The position numbers and the translations under genes were made by a program. Below are positions 52,293 to 64,000 of a stretch of DNA of 64,000 bases, piece after piece. The stretch is taken from contig NZ_JARVRW010000010.1 of the NCBI RefSeq assembly GCF_030209475.1, positions 124,001 through 188,000 on the forward strand, in the 5' to 3' direction. The notes beneath the pieces were generated by a model, which made no database searches, was not told the origin of the DNA, and worked only from the letters and a program-made list of their open reading frames with translations. How positions within the stretch are numbered: the stretch's first letter is position 1; every line of letters starts with the position of its first letter. The stretch is from Microbacterium sp. lyk4-40-TSB-66. Its GTDB lineage: Bacteria; Actinomycetota; Actinomycetes; Actinomycetales; Microbacteriaceae.

Positions 52293-53699
52293 ATGATCAG
52301 ACCCGACCTGAGCCTCCCCCTCCCCGAGGACATCGCCTCCGCCCACTTCATCGGTATCGGTGGATCGGGCATGTCGGGGCTCGCCCGCATGTTCCTCGAC
52401 CGCGGCATCCGGGTGTCGGGTTCCGACCGCTCCGACAGCGCCGCCCTGCGAGACCTCGCGGCGCGTGGCGCGACCGTCCACGTCGGTCACGACGCCGCCC
52501 ACCTGGGCGACGCCGACACGGTGGTGCACACCGGCGCCATCTGGCCCGAGAACCCCGAGTTCGTCACGGCGAAGCAGCGCGGACTCCACGTCATCCACCG
52601 CTCCCAGGCCCTGCACTGGCTCATCGGGGGTCGACGTCTCGTCTCGGTCGCCGGCGCGCACGGCAAGACCACCTCGACCGGCATGATCGTCACGGCCCTC
52701 CGCACCCTCGGCGTCGCACCCACCTTCGTCAACGGGGGCGTCATCGCCGACCTCGGCGTCTCCAGCGGCACCGGCGCCGACGACCTCGTCGTCATCGAGG
52801 CCGACGAGTCCGACGGCACCTTCGAGCTGTACGACACCTCGGTAGCGCTCATCACCAACGTCGACCCCGATCACCTCGACCACTACGGCTCCCGCGACGC
52901 GTTCGACGCCGCCTTCGCCCGTTTCGCGGATGCCGCGAGCGAGGCCGTGGTCATCTCGGCCGACGACCCCGGTGCGCGCGCCGTGCGCGAGCGCATCACC
53001 CATGCGGGCGTCGTGACCTTCGGCGAGGACGCCTCGGCCGACGTTCGCCTCAGCGGCATCCGCACCGACGGCCCCGTCGCCTTCACGCTCACCGCCGGCG
53101 GCGAAAGCGTCGACGTGCGGCTGCGCGTGCCGGGCGCCCACAACGCGGTCAACGCCGCCGGCGCGGTCGCCGTGCTGCGCGTGCTCGGACATTCGCTCGC
53201 CGATGCCGCTCGCGCCGTCGAGGGCTTCGGTGGAACCGTGCGCCGCTTCGAGCTGCACGGGGTGGCGCAGGGTGTCAGCGTCTACGACGACTACGCCCAC
53301 CACCCCACCGAGGTGGCCGCAGCCCTGTCGGCCGCGCGCACTGTCGTGGGCGAGGGGCGCTTGATCGCGATCCAGCAGCCGCACACCTATTCGCGCACGC
53401 AGGAGATGTACCGCGAGTTCGCCGAGGTGCTCGAGACCCACGCCGACCACACCGTCATGCTCGACGTGTACGGCGCCCGCGAAGACCCGGTGCCCGGGGT
53501 CACGGGAGAGCTCGTGAGCGGAGCGTTCGCGGATCCCGCGCACGTGCACTACGTGCCCGACTGGCAGGCGGCGGCGGACTACACCGCACTTATCGCTCGC
53601 CCGGGCGATTACGTCATCACCCTCGGCTGCGGAAACGTCTACCAGATCATTCCGCAGGTGCTCGACGCGCTCTCGCGCACCGAGGCCGCGGCGGTCTGA
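52293..53699 (+). CDS. murC: UDP-MurNAc:L-alanine ligase
   Basis: 468-aa first Mur ligase. [20 protein letters not shown] binds UDP-MurNAc; ATP loop [19 protein letters not shown] (the AHGKTS-like MurC form); [20 protein letters not shown]; and [15 protein letters not shown] are diagnostic. ATG 52293 gives the typical start; TAAACT lies 10 nt upstream, so the leader would be only a few bases. ftsQ begins 2 bp after the stop. Confidence 0.95.
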   Translation: MIRPDLSLPLPEDIASAHFIGIGGSGMSGLARMFLDRGIRVSGSDRSDSAALRDLAARGATVHVGHDAAHLGDADTVVHTGAIWPENPEFVTAKQRGLHVIHRSQALHWLIGGRRLVSVAGAHGKTTSTGMIVTALRTLGVAPTFVNGGVIADLGVSSGTGADDLVVIEADESDGTFELYDTSVALITNVDPDHLDHYGSRDAFDAAFARFADAASEAVVISADDPGARAVRERITHAGVVTFGEDASADVRLSGIRTDGPVAFTLTAGGESVDVRLRVPGAHNAVNAAGAVAVLRVLGHSLADAARAVEGFGGTVRRFELHGVAQGVSVYDDYAHHPTEVAAALSAARTVVGEGRLIAIQQPHTYSRTQEMYREFAEVLETHADHTVMLDVYGAREDPVPGVTGELVSGAFADPAHVHYVPDWQAAADYTALIARPGDYVITLGCGNVYQIIPQVLDALSRTEAAAV

Positions 53700-53701
53700 G
53701 C

Positions 53702-54631
53702 GTGAAGCGGCCCTCGCCCCTTCCGCAGCAGCCGGAGTCCGTCCGTCCGGCCGCGCGGGCTGAGCGCACCGGGGAGCGCCACGACCCCGCGGCCGGTGCC
53801 GCACCGGTGACGCCGCTCGTGCGCCCGGAGGCGGTGGATGCCGTGGGGGAGCCGACCCTCGAGGGGGCGGGCTTCCGCGACGTGCTGCGCGCCTCTCGCG
53901 CCCGCCGTCGCGCGCTGTCGGCCGAGGTCAAGCGGTTCACGGTGCGCAGTCGCCGTCGTCGTAACCTCTGGATCGGCGTGGGCGCGGCGATCCTCGTCAC
54001 CGTCGCCGGCACGGCGGGCGCGGCGTACTCGCCGCTGTTCGCGGTCGAGCGCATCGACGTCGTCGGCACCTCGCAGCTCGATCCGGCCGCCGTCACCGAT
54101 GCCCTCGGCGGTCAGCTGGGAACCCCTCTCGCGCTCGTGGACGACAGTGCCGTGAAGGCGGCCCTCGTGCGCTTCCCGCTCGTGGAGTCCTACACGCTCG
54201 AGGCCCGGCCGCCGCACGACCTCGTCGTGAACATCGTCGAGCGCACCCCCATCGGCGCCATACAGGGCGCGGCGGGTTTCACGGTGGTGGATGCCGCCGG
54301 CGTCGCCCTGTCGACCACCCCCGACGCCCCGGCCGGTCAGCCCGTCCTCGACATCGCGGAGGGGACGCAGTCGGCGGCGTTCCACGCCGCCGGGCGGGTC
54401 ATGCGAGCTCTGCCGGACGCGGTCCGCGCGCAGGTCACCGGCGTCTCGGCATCCACTCCCGACGACGTCACCCTGACGCTGGGCGCGTCGGGCTCGACGG
54501 TCGTGTGGGGGAGTGCCGAGCGTTCGGCCGAGAAGGCTGTCGTGCTCGACCGGCTGATGCAGAAGAGCCCGCCCGATCGCGCCAGAGAGTACGACGTGAC
54601 CTCTCCCGACGCGGGCGTCGTCCGTTCCTAG
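53702..54631 (+). CDS. ftsQ: FtsQ divisome protein
   Basis: 309-aa bitopic protein: basic cytoplasmic part 1-97 rich in Arg, helix (LWIGVGAAILVTVAGTAGAA), POTRA domain beginning FAVERIDVVGTSQLDPAAVT, and beta domain with YTLEARPPHDLVVNIVERTP. It bridges FtsL and other divisome partners. The GTG start is 2 bp after murC. Confidence 0.92.
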   Translation: MKRPSPLPQQPESVRPAARAERTGERHDPAAGAAPVTPLVRPEAVDAVGEPTLEGAGFRDVLRASRARRRALSAEVKRFTVRSRRRRNLWIGVGAAILVTVAGTAGAAYSPLFAVERIDVVGTSQLDPAAVTDALGGQLGTPLALVDDSAVKAALVRFPLVESYTLEARPPHDLVVNIVERTPIGAIQGAAGFTVVDAAGVALSTTPDAPAGQPVLDIAEGTQSAAFHAAGRVMRALPDAVRAQVTGVSASTPDDVTLTLGASGSTVVWGSAERSAEKAVVLDRLMQKSPPDRAREYDVTSPDAGVVRS

Positions 54632-54834
54632 AGTCGCTCTCGCAGGCCATGTCGACGCGGTGCGTGGGGGCATGAGCGCGCGCGGGGGTGTCGTGGTGTA
54701 CGGCGACCGTCATCCCGTCGCGCCTTCTCAGCGCGGGTGCGGCCGAGCCTCCGCCACGGATCTGCGAGGCGATAGTCCGACACGCCGCGTGTCGGGCGAG
54801 CGGCATCCGATGCGCCACCTACCTTCGAGCTAAG

Positions 54835-54881
54835 GAATTGCATACCGGGCAATTCTTTAACCCTCAACATGAGGTTTAAAG
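54835..54881 (+). promoter_or_regulatory. Paired palindromes in AT-rich ftsZ leader
   Basis: GAATTGC (54835-54841) is mirrored by GCAATTC (54849-54855); adjoining it CTTTAACCCTC (54855-54865) is mirrored by GAGGTTTAAAG (54871-54881) with one mismatch. The segment 54826-54900 is strikingly AT-richer than its surroundings. These are likely operators for ftsZ control; a MerR protein such as FtsR would suit such dyads. The preceding gap from 54632 holds no gene. Confidence 0.7.
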
Positions 54882-54911
54882 TTTCGGGTTCGGGGACAAA
54901 CGGAGGCCGGC

Positions 54912-56099
54912 ATGAGCCACAACCAGAACTACCTCGCCGTGATCAAGGTCGTCGGTGTGGGCGGCGGCGGCGTCAACGCCGTCAATCGCATGATCGAGCT
55001 CGGCCTTCGCGGCGTGGAGTTCATCGCGATCAACACCGACGCGCAGGCGCTGCTGATGAGCGACGCCGACGTCAAGCTCGACGTGGGTCGCGAGCTCACC
55101 CGGGGACTCGGCGCGGGCGCCGACCCCGAGGTCGGCCGTCGCGCCGCCGAGGACCACGCGGAGGAGATCGAAGAGGCCCTGCGCGGCGCCGACATGGTCT
55201 TCGTCACCGCGGGCGAGGGTGGCGGGACGGGCACCGGCGGTGCCCCGGTCGTCGCCAAGATCGCGAAGTCGATCGGCGCGCTGACCATCGGTGTCGTCAC
55301 CAAGCCCTTCTCGTTCGAGGGACGCCGTCGCCAGAGCCAGGCCGAGGCGGGTGTCGGACGTCTGAAGGAAGAGGTCGACACCCTCATCGTCGTGCCCAAC
55401 GACCGCCTGCTCGAGATCAGCGATCGCGGGATCTCGATGATCGAGGCCTTCGCCACCGCCGACCAGGTCCTGCTCGCGGGTGTCCAGGGCATCACCGACC
55501 TGATCACCACGCCGGGTCTGATCAACCTCGACTTCGCCGACGTGAAGAGCGTCATGCAGGGTGCGGGGTCGGCTCTGATGGGCATCGGCTCCGCCCGCGG
55601 CGCGGACCGCGCCATCAAGGCCGCGGAGCTCGCCGTCGAATCCCCCCTGCTCGAGGCGTCGATCGAGGGTGCGCACGGTGTGCTGCTGTCGATCCAGGGC
55701 GGTTCGAACCTCGGCATCTTCGAGATCAACGACGCCGCACAGCTCGTCAAGGAAGCGGCCCACCCCGAGGCGAACATCATCTTCGGCACGGTCATCGACG
55801 ACACCCTCGGCGACGAGGTGCGCGTCACCGTGATCGCCGCCGGTTTCGACGGGGGCGAGCCCTCGCTGCGCATCGATCCTGTCGGCGCCCAGCGTCCGGC
55901 ATCCACCCCGGTGCTGCCCGCGATCCCCGCCGACGACGTCGCCCGCGACCTCGACGCGGCCGAGGAGCAGAAGGCCACGGCCGAGCGCGTCCCCGAGCGT
56001 CGCCCGGAGCCGGCGCCCGTCACCGCGCGCGTGCCCGAGACCTCGTACGACAACGGCTACGCCGACGACGACCTCGACGTGCCCGACTTCCTGAAGTAA
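54912..56099 (+). CDS. ftsZ: Cell division GTPase FtsZ
   Basis: 395-aa tubulin homologue that forms the Z ring. Nucleotide site [15 protein letters not shown], signature GGGTGTG (104-110), T7 loop [12 protein letters not shown] with catalytic Asp, and C-terminal tail [10 protein letters not shown] that binds SepF. ATG 54912 has CGGAGG upstream. Expression is probably driven both from the dcw operon and from the palindrome-rich promoter region just before it. Confidence 0.98.
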   Translation: MSHNQNYLAVIKVVGVGGGGVNAVNRMIELGLRGVEFIAINTDAQALLMSDADVKLDVGRELTRGLGAGADPEVGRRAAEDHAEEIEEALRGADMVFVTAGEGGGTGTGGAPVVAKIAKSIGALTIGVVTKPFSFEGRRRQSQAEAGVGRLKEEVDTLIVVPNDRLLEISDRGISMIEAFATADQVLLAGVQGITDLITTPGLINLDFADVKSVMQGAGSALMGIGSARGADRAIKAAELAVESPLLEASIEGAHGVLLSIQGGSNLGIFEINDAAQLVKEAAHPEANIIFGTVIDDTLGDEVRVTVIAAGFDGGEPSLRIDPVGAQRPASTPVLPAIPADDVARDLDAAEEQKATAERVPERRPEPAPVTARVPETSYDNGYADDDLDVPDFLK

Positions 56100-56123
56100 G
56101 CACGCACGAACTCTCCGACGAAA

Positions 56124-56149
56124 GCGGGTCCGGTCACCACCGGGCCCGC
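56124..56149 (+). terminator. Hairpin after ftsZ
   Basis: GCGGGTCCGGT pairs with ACCGGGCCCGC (one G-U), with loop CACC, between ftsZ and yggS. Confidence 0.6.
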
Positions 56150-56170
56150 TCTCGTCGTCGAAGGAGCCCC

Positions 56171-56854
56171 ATGGACACCGCCCTGGCCGATCGTCTCGCC
56201 GCCGTCGACGCGCGCATTCAGGATGCCGCCCGCGCGGCCCACCGCGACGCCGCCGCCATCACCAGGATCGTCGTGACGAAGTTCCATCCCGCGACCCTCG
56301 TGTCGGAGCTCCACGCCCTGGGCGTGCGGGACGTGGGGGAGAACCGGCAGCAGGAGCTCACCGCCAAGCGCGCCGAGCTGGACGGCATCCGGGACCTCCG
56401 GTGGCACTTCATCGGTCAGGCCCAGACGAACAAGGCGCGCGCGGTGCGGGCGGCGGCGGATGCCGTGCACTCGGTCGACCGCGCGCGCATCGCCGACGCT
56501 CTCGACGGCGCCGACGGTGACGGCCCGCTAGATGTGCTCCTGCAGGTGAACCTCACCGACGACGCGGGCCGCGGCGGGGTCGACCCCAGCGGCGTCGAGG
56601 AGCTCGCCGCGCACGTCGCGGGGCTGTCGACCCTACGCCTGCGCGGCGTCATGGCGGTCGCGCCGCTCGACGAAGAACCCGTCCGGGCCTTCGAACGGCT
56701 GCGCCGGTCAGCCGACACGGTGCGCTCCGTCGTCCCCGACGCCGAGTGGATCTCCGCGGGCATGACGGGCGACTTCCCCGAAGCGATCGCGATGGGCGCG
56801 ACACACCTGCGGATCGGTTCCGCAATCACGGGCCCGAGGCCCCCGCGCGACTAG
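56171..56854 (+). CDS. yggS: PLP homeostasis protein (YggS/YBL036C family)
   Basis: 227-aa TIM-barrel PLP-binding protein without known catalysis, needed for vitamin B6 and amino acid balance. Lys37 in RIVVTKFHP is the PLP ligand; [37 protein letters not shown] and [14 protein letters not shown], then [13 protein letters not shown] are family motifs. AAGGAG precedes ATG. In many actinobacteria a pgeF/yfiH gene lies between ftsZ and yggS; here it is absent. Confidence 0.94.
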   Translation: MDTALADRLAAVDARIQDAARAAHRDAAAITRIVVTKFHPATLVSELHALGVRDVGENRQQELTAKRAELDGIRDLRWHFIGQAQTNKARAVRAAADAVHSVDRARIADALDGADGDGPLDVLLQVNLTDDAGRGGVDPSGVEELAAHVAGLSTLRLRGVMAVAPLDEEPVRAFERLRRSADTVRSVVPDAEWISAGMTGDFPEAIAMGATHLRIGSAITGPRPPRD

Positions 56855-56885
56855 CCTCGAACCAGACGAGCGAACGGAGGATGCG

Positions 56886-57359
56886 ATGTCGAACCCCCTC
56901 AAGAAAACGATGGTGTACCTGGGCCTCGCCGACGAGGAAGAGACCTATGAGGAGACAGCGCCGCAGCCCATCGCGCGCAAGCAGCCCGCACAGACTGCTG
57001 CTCCCCTCGAGAAGGCCGCGCCGGTGACCCCCCTGCACCGCCCCGCCGTGGTGCGTCAGCCCACCGCCGGGCCCGTGAGCGAGATCCTCACGGTGCACCC
57101 CAAGCAGTATCGCGACGCGCAGACGATCGCCGAGAACTTCCGCGAGGGCATTCCGGTCATCATCAACCTGTCGCAGATGAGCGACGCCGACGCGCGTCGC
57201 CTGATCGACTTCGCGAGCGGACTCTCGCTCGGGCTGTACGGTCGCATCGAGCGGGTGACGAGCAAGGTGTTCCTGCTCTCTCCCGAGAACATCGCCGTCT
57301 CCGGCGACGGTGCGATCGCGCAGGCCGACCCCGAGGGTGCGCCCTTCGCGTCCCAGTAA
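56886..57359 (+). CDS. sepF: SepF, FtsZ-membrane tether
   Basis: 157 aa. N-terminal amphipathic membrane helix ([20 protein letters not shown]), flexible linker, and the SepF core from ~65 ([54 protein letters not shown]) that binds the FtsZ tail. In actinobacteria lacking FtsA and ZipA, SepF is the main membrane anchor of the Z ring. Confidence 0.96.
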   Translation: MSNPLKKTMVYLGLADEEETYEETAPQPIARKQPAQTAAPLEKAAPVTPLHRPAVVRQPTAGPVSEILTVHPKQYRDAQTIAENFREGIPVIINLSQMSDADARRLIDFASGLSLGLYGRIERVTSKVFLLSPENIAVSGDGAIAQADPEGAPFASQ

Positions 57360-57365
57360 CGCGTC

Positions 57366-57668
57366 GTGGCCGTCCTGAGCCTGGTCGGCTCCATTCTCAG
57401 CGTCATCCTGTTCATCTACATCGTGATCCTGCTCGCGCGCCTCGTGCTCGAGTACATTCCGATGTTCAACCGGGAGTGGCGTCCGCGCGGCGCCACCCTG
57501 GTGCTCGCCGAGATCGTCTACACCGTGACGGATCCGCCCATCAAGCTGATCCGTCGCGTGATCCCGCCCCTGCGCATCGGGGGGATCGCGATCGACTTCG
57601 GTTTCGCGATCGTGATGTTCGTCTGCTTCCTTCTGCTCAGCGTCACGCGGTCCCTCGCGGCCGCGTGA
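57366..57668 (+). CDS. YggT family membrane protein
   Basis: 100-aa protein with two hydrophobic hairpins separated by YTVTDPPIKLIRRVIPPLRI, the conserved YggT segment. Function is unsettled; it is linked to osmotic stress tolerance and division site organisation. GTG 57366 is 6 bp after sepF. Confidence 0.92.
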   Translation: MAVLSLVGSILSVILFIYIVILLARLVLEYIPMFNREWRPRGATLVLAEIVYTVTDPPIKLIRRVIPPLRIGGIAIDFGFAIVMFVCFLLLSVTRSLAAA

Positions 57669-57692
57669 CCCGCATCGCCGCCGTCTCTTCGA

Positions 57693-57731
57693 CAGTGCAC
57701 TTCGACACTGTGGAGGGGCGGCGGCTATGCT
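57693..57731 (+). promoter_or_regulatory. divIVA promoter region with dyad
   Basis: TATGCT (57726-57731) is a good -10 box; TTCGAC (57701-57706) is a weak -35 at 19 bp. CAGTG (57693-57697) and CACTG (57706-57710) form a dyad, and TTCGACA repeats at 57689 and 57701. Confidence 0.5.
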
Positions 57732-57803
57732 GTTCCGAAGCGGTACGCCTCGGTGCGACACCCCCACCCCTTCTTCATCAGAGCTCTCGAAAGAGGAATC
57801 ACC

Positions 57804-58436
57804 ATGGCACTGACCCCCGATGACGTCGTCACCAAGCAGTTCCAGCACGTGCGTTTCAAAGAGGGTTTCGACCCCGACGAGGTCGACGACTTCCTCGACG
57901 AGATCGTCGTCGAGTGGCGCAAGACGATCGCTGAGAACGACGAGCTGAAGAACAAGCTCGCGGCCTACGAGTCCGGCGAGGCCACCCCCGCCGCCGCAGA
58001 GGCGCCCGCCGCCGAGGCGCCCGCCGCCGCCGCCGAGCCCGTCGTCGAAGAGGCTCCCGCCCCGGCTCCGGCCCCCGTCGCGTCGACGCCGACCCCCGAC
58101 ATCGAGCCCGCCGCCCAGAGCGCCGGCATCATCGAGCTGGCCCAGCGCCTGCACGACGAGCACGTCGCCGAGGGCCGCGCACAGCGCGACCAGCTCGTCA
58201 GCGACGCCCAGGCCCAGGCGGCGTCCATCGTCGCCGAGGCCGAGCAGAAGGGCCGCGAAGAGCGCGCCCGTCTCGAGAAGGAGCGCGTGACGCTCGAGGG
58301 CCGCATCACCGAGCTGCGCAACTTCGAGCGCGACTACCGCTCGCAGCTGCGTTCGTACATCGAGGGTCAGCTCCGCGACCTCGACACCACCGCGACGTCC
58401 TCGGGCTCGACGCCGGTGTCGGCGATCGGTCTGTAG
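57804..58436 (+). CDS. divIVA: DivIVA/Wag31 polar growth scaffold
   Basis: 210-aa coiled-coil protein. The N-terminal lipid-binding domain (ALTPDDVVTKQFQHVRFKEG, FDPDEVDDFLDEIVVEW) is followed by coiled coil, an Ala/Pro/Glu-rich linker (67-105) and a second coiled coil (about 113-195). It marks negatively curved membrane at poles and directs wall synthesis; phosphorylation by PASTA kinases is known in relatives. ATG 57804 follows AAGAGGAA. Confidence 0.95.
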   Translation: MALTPDDVVTKQFQHVRFKEGFDPDEVDDFLDEIVVEWRKTIAENDELKNKLAAYESGEATPAAAEAPAAEAPAAAAEPVVEEAPAPAPAPVASTPTPDIEPAAQSAGIIELAQRLHDEHVAEGRAQRDQLVSDAQAQAASIVAEAEQKGREERARLEKERVTLEGRITELRNFERDYRSQLRSYIEGQLRDLDTTATSSGSTPVSAIGL

Positions 58437-58445
58437 GACCACTCT

Positions 58446-59036
58446 TTGCGCAGTCGTTCTCCTCTGCGTCCGGCGGCGGCCGGCATCGTCATCGCGATTC
58501 TCGCGGTGCTGGTGCTGGCCGCCGACCAGTTGGCGAAGACCGTCGCCATCGACACTCTTCCCCCGGAGCGCGTCGTCCCCGTGCTGGGCGACGCCCTGCA
58601 GTTCTATCTCGTCCGAAATCCCGGTGCCGCCTTCTCCCTCGGCGAGGGAGTGACGTGGGTGTTCACCATCGCGCTGGCGGTCGTCGCCGGCGTCATCGTC
58701 TTCCTCGCTGTGCGGCGTGTGCGATCGCGGCTGTGGGCCGTCGTGCTCGGTCTTCTCCTCGGGGGTGTGCTCGGCAACCTCACCGACCGTCTCGTGCGCG
58801 ACCCGGGCTTCCCGGTGGGTCACGTCGTGGACTTCATCTCGACCCCCTGGATGATGCCCGCGATCTACAACGTCGCCGATATCTTCATCGTCTCGATGAT
58901 GATCTCGGTCGCCATCCTCGTGCTGGTGGGGCTCCGACTCGACGGCACGCGCGAGACGCGCGCCTCGAGGGCCGAAGCCGCCACCGCAGACACCGACGGC
59001 GAAGTCGAGCCGTCGCCCGAGCAGGGCACCCGCTGA
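58446..59036 (+). CDS. lspA: Lipoprotein signal peptidase (signal peptidase II)
   Basis: 196-aa four-helix aspartic protease cleaving lipoprotein signal peptides after lipid attachment. Conserved: [46 protein letters not shown] (first catalytic Asp) and YNVADIFI (second catalytic Asp). The start is TTG 58446 with AGGA seven to eight nt before it; no ATG or GTG fits. The C-terminal ~30 residues are a charged tail. rluD starts 1 bp after the stop. Confidence 0.93.
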   Translation: MRSRSPLRPAAAGIVIAILAVLVLAADQLAKTVAIDTLPPERVVPVLGDALQFYLVRNPGAAFSLGEGVTWVFTIALAVVAGVIVFLAVRRVRSRLWAVVLGLLLGGVLGNLTDRLVRDPGFPVGHVVDFISTPWMMPAIYNVADIFIVSMMISVAILVLVGLRLDGTRETRASRAEAATADTDGEVEPSPEQGTR

Positions 59037-59037
59037 C

Positions 59038-59961
59038 ATGGAGTCGCGGAGTCTGCCCGTCCCCGACGGGCTCGAGGGAACGCGCGTCGACCAGGCGCTG
59101 GCGAAGATGCTCGGCTTCTCGCGGACCTTCGCGGCCGACGTCGCCGACGCCGGGGGAGTGAGCGTCGACGGGCGCACCGTCGGTCGGTCCGATCGCCTCC
59201 GCGCGGGCGCTTGGCTCAGCGTGGAATGGGAGGCCAAGCGCGAACCCGAGATCGTGCCGGTCGCGGTCCCCGACCTCGGCATCGTCCACGACGACGACGA
59301 CATCGTCGTAGTCGACAAGCCCGCGGGCGTGGCCGCCCACCCCTCGGTCGGCTGGGAGGGGCCCACGGTCCTCGGTGCCCTGGCGGCGGCGGGCTTCCGC
59401 ATCGCCACGAGCGGCCCGGCCGAGCGACGCGGAGTCGTGCACCGCCTCGACGCGGGCACGAGCGGTCTCATGGTCGTCGCCAAGGCCGAGCGCGCCTACA
59501 CACTGCTCAAGAGCGCGTTCAAAGAACGCGAGGTCGAGAAGATCTACCACGCCGTCGTGCAGGGTCATCCCGATCCGCTCAGCGGAACCATCGACGCGCC
59601 GATCGGGCGGCATCCCCACCACTCGTGGAAGTTCGCCGTCACCCCCCACGGCAAGGACTCGGTCACTCACTACGAGACCCTCGAGGCCTTTCCCCGGGCA
59701 TCGCTCCTCGAGATCCATCTCGAGACGGGCCGCACCCACCAGATCCGCGTGCACATGGCCGCGCACAGGCACCCGTGCGCGGGCGATCCCCTGTACGGGG
59801 CCGACCCCACCCTGTCCGCGCGCCTGGGGCTGACGCGGCAGTGGCTGCACGCCCACCGATTGGCCTTCACGCACCCCGGCACGGGGGAGTGGGTCGCGTT
59901 CGAGTCGCCCTACCCGCCCGACCTGGCGCGCGCGCTGGAGATCCTCGGCGACGGAGCCTGA
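59038..59961 (+). CDS. rluD: RluA/RluD family pseudouridine synthase
   Basis: 307-aa enzyme isomerising uridines in 23S rRNA. N-terminal S4 domain (about 12-75, [20 protein letters not shown]), catalytic Asp138 in [15 protein letters not shown], and [20 protein letters not shown] plus [10 protein letters not shown]. Adjacent to lspA as in many bacteria. Confidence 0.93.
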   Translation: MESRSLPVPDGLEGTRVDQALAKMLGFSRTFAADVADAGGVSVDGRTVGRSDRLRAGAWLSVEWEAKREPEIVPVAVPDLGIVHDDDDIVVVDKPAGVAAHPSVGWEGPTVLGALAAAGFRIATSGPAERRGVVHRLDAGTSGLMVVAKAERAYTLLKSAFKEREVEKIYHAVVQGHPDPLSGTIDAPIGRHPHHSWKFAVTPHGKDSVTHYETLEAFPRASLLEIHLETGRTHQIRVHMAAHRHPCAGDPLYGADPTLSARLGLTRQWLHAHRLAFTHPGTGEWVAFESPYPPDLARALEILGDGA

Positions 59962-59980
59962 CGCCGATCCTCACCCGTGT

Positions 59981-60022
59981 CCGCACGATTCCACCCGCGC
60001 CGCCGCCTTCGGGATCGTGCGG
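59981..60022. terminator. Hairpin between convergent rluD and NUDIX genes
   Basis: CCGCACGAT and ATCGTGCGG (9 bp, perfect) with a 24-nt loop in the 64-bp gap. Confidence 0.55.
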
Positions 60023-60025
60023 TCC

Positions 60026-60499
60026 TCAGCGCCCGCCCTCGAAGAGCGTCGGGTGATCGTCGAGCGCCGCCCGCACGCGCGCCGACATGTCGGCATCCAG
60101 GATCTCGTCGAGGGCGGTGATCGGATGCCACCCGACCTCGGTCATCTCCCCGTCGACCGGCACGGGGTCGCCCGAGATCCAGCGGCACGCGAAGGTCAGG
60201 TCGAGATAGTCGCTCTGGTCGCCGTTGGCGTAGGTCACCCGCGGGATCTGATGCACCCAGGCGAGCCTGTCGACGCTGATGCGCACCCCCGCCTCCTCCT
60301 CCGCCTCGCGGACGGCGGCGTCGGCGGGTTCCTCGCCCGGGTCGACGATGCCGGTGATCGGCGTCAGCCGTCCGTTGTCGCTGCGGCGACCGAGCAGCAC
60401 CTGCCCGTCGTGCACGATGACCGCGGTCACCCCCACGAGAGGGAGGGGACGGATGCCGATGTGACGGCGGAGCTCCAGCACGAAATCAGGGGTGGGCAC
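60026..60499 (-). CDS. NUDIX hydrolase
   Basis: 157-aa pyrophosphohydrolase. The complete NUDIX box begins GIVDPGEEPADAAVREAEEE and continues AG (about residues 56-78), matching GX5EX7REUXEEXG. The sequence PTPDFVLELRRHIGIRPL before it is common in actinobacterial NUDIX enzymes placed near dnaE. Substrate unknown, likely a nucleoside diphosphate derivative. GTG 60499 is preceded by TACGGT at 6 nt. Confidence 0.9.
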   Translation of the reverse strand: MPTPDFVLELRRHIGIRPLPLVGVTAVIVHDGQVLLGRRSDNGRLTPITGIVDPGEEPADAAVREAEEEAGVRISVDRLAWVHQIPRVTYANGDQSDYLDLTFACRWISGDPVPVDGEMTEVGWHPITALDEILDADMSARVRAALDDHPTLFEGGR

Positions 60500-60505
60500 G
60501 CGCCC

Positions 60506-60511
60506 ACCGTA
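60506..60511 (-). promoter_or_regulatory. -10 box TACGGT for leaderless NUDIX transcript
   Basis: On the reverse strand TACGGT, GGGCGC, then GTG 60499. Confidence 0.55.
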
Positions 60512-60587
60512 GCCGAGCCGCGCGCGGTGGTCGTCGCCGACTGGGCGTCCGCCCCGAACATCGAGGGGCGATGTCGGAGGCCGAACG

Positions 60588-60593
60588 TACACT
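60588..60593 (+). promoter_or_regulatory. -10 box TACACT for leaderless dnaE transcript
   Basis: TACACT, CGATAC, then GTG 60600. Confidence 0.6.
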
Positions 60594-60599
60594 CGATAC

Positions 60600-64000
<3,401 letters not shown>

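Overview
The window is high-GC chromosomal DNA (about 70% G+C by eye) from an actinobacterium, most likely a Microbacteriaceae species close to Microbacterium. The evidence is the gene content and order: a division and cell-wall (dcw) cluster running mraZ-rsmH-ftsL-ftsI-murF-mraY-murD-ftsW-murG-murC-ftsQ-ftsZ, followed by yggS-sepF-yggT-divIVA-lspA-rluD-dnaE, and preceded by plsC, class II DAHP synthase, a PASTA kinase, an Rv2175c homologue and a polyprenyl synthase. This matches the mycobacterial Rv2182c-to-Rv2145c order. I saw no tRNA, rRNA, insertion sequence, prophage or CRISPR array. The genus is an inference.

Layout. 1-3.0 kb: a Tat-exported protein with four internal repeats, followed by a secreted subtilisin-like protease. 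3.1-6.7 kb: a putrescine-type module (PuuP-like permease, class III aminotransferase, Lrp regulator). 6.8-8.9 kb: a membrane glycosyltransferase. 9.0-14.0 kb: an apparent catabolic operon (NCS1 permease, class C flavin monooxygenase, flavin reductase, alpha/beta hydrolase) divergent from an XRE-cupin regulator, with palindromic sites between them. 14.1-21.4 kb: mixed housekeeping genes (DUF2809, DUF1905, orphan prepilin peptidase, YihY, NnrE, amidotransferase, CYTH, LpdA, CopC). 21.6-23.4 kb: garA/odhI, ftsR and a second MerR gene. 23.6-31 kb: orphan ParA, pyruvate carboxylase, a large MinD/EspI-like ATPase with an acidic His-rich N-terminus, peptide deformylase. 31-36 kb: acyl-CoA synthetase, glucokinase, PlsC, DAHP synthase. 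36-41 kb: PASTA kinase, LysM hydrolase, Rv2175c homologue, polyprenyl synthase, DUF3040. 41.5-64 kb: dcw cluster and downstream genes, ending inside dnaE.

How the parts fit. The right half makes lipid II precursors (MurF, D, C, MraY, MurG), builds the divisome (FtsL, FtsI, FtsW, FtsQ, FtsZ, SepF) and directs polar growth (DivIVA). FtsR and GarA/OdhI homologues and the PASTA kinase, encoded elsewhere in the window, are candidate regulators. murE is absent from its usual place between ftsI and murF.

Two features recur across the window. First, about a dozen genes have a TANNNT-like -10 box ending 6-7 nt before the start codon, as expected for leaderless mRNAs. Second, short tandem repeats occupy intergenic gaps (after the protease, before puuP, before the hydrolase, after the prepilin peptidase, before murG, before murC). 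The most interesting candidates for new biology are the NCS1/flavin-monooxygenase operon, the His-rich MinD-like ATPase, the repeat arrays flanking murG and preceding murC, and the palindromes before ftsZ.
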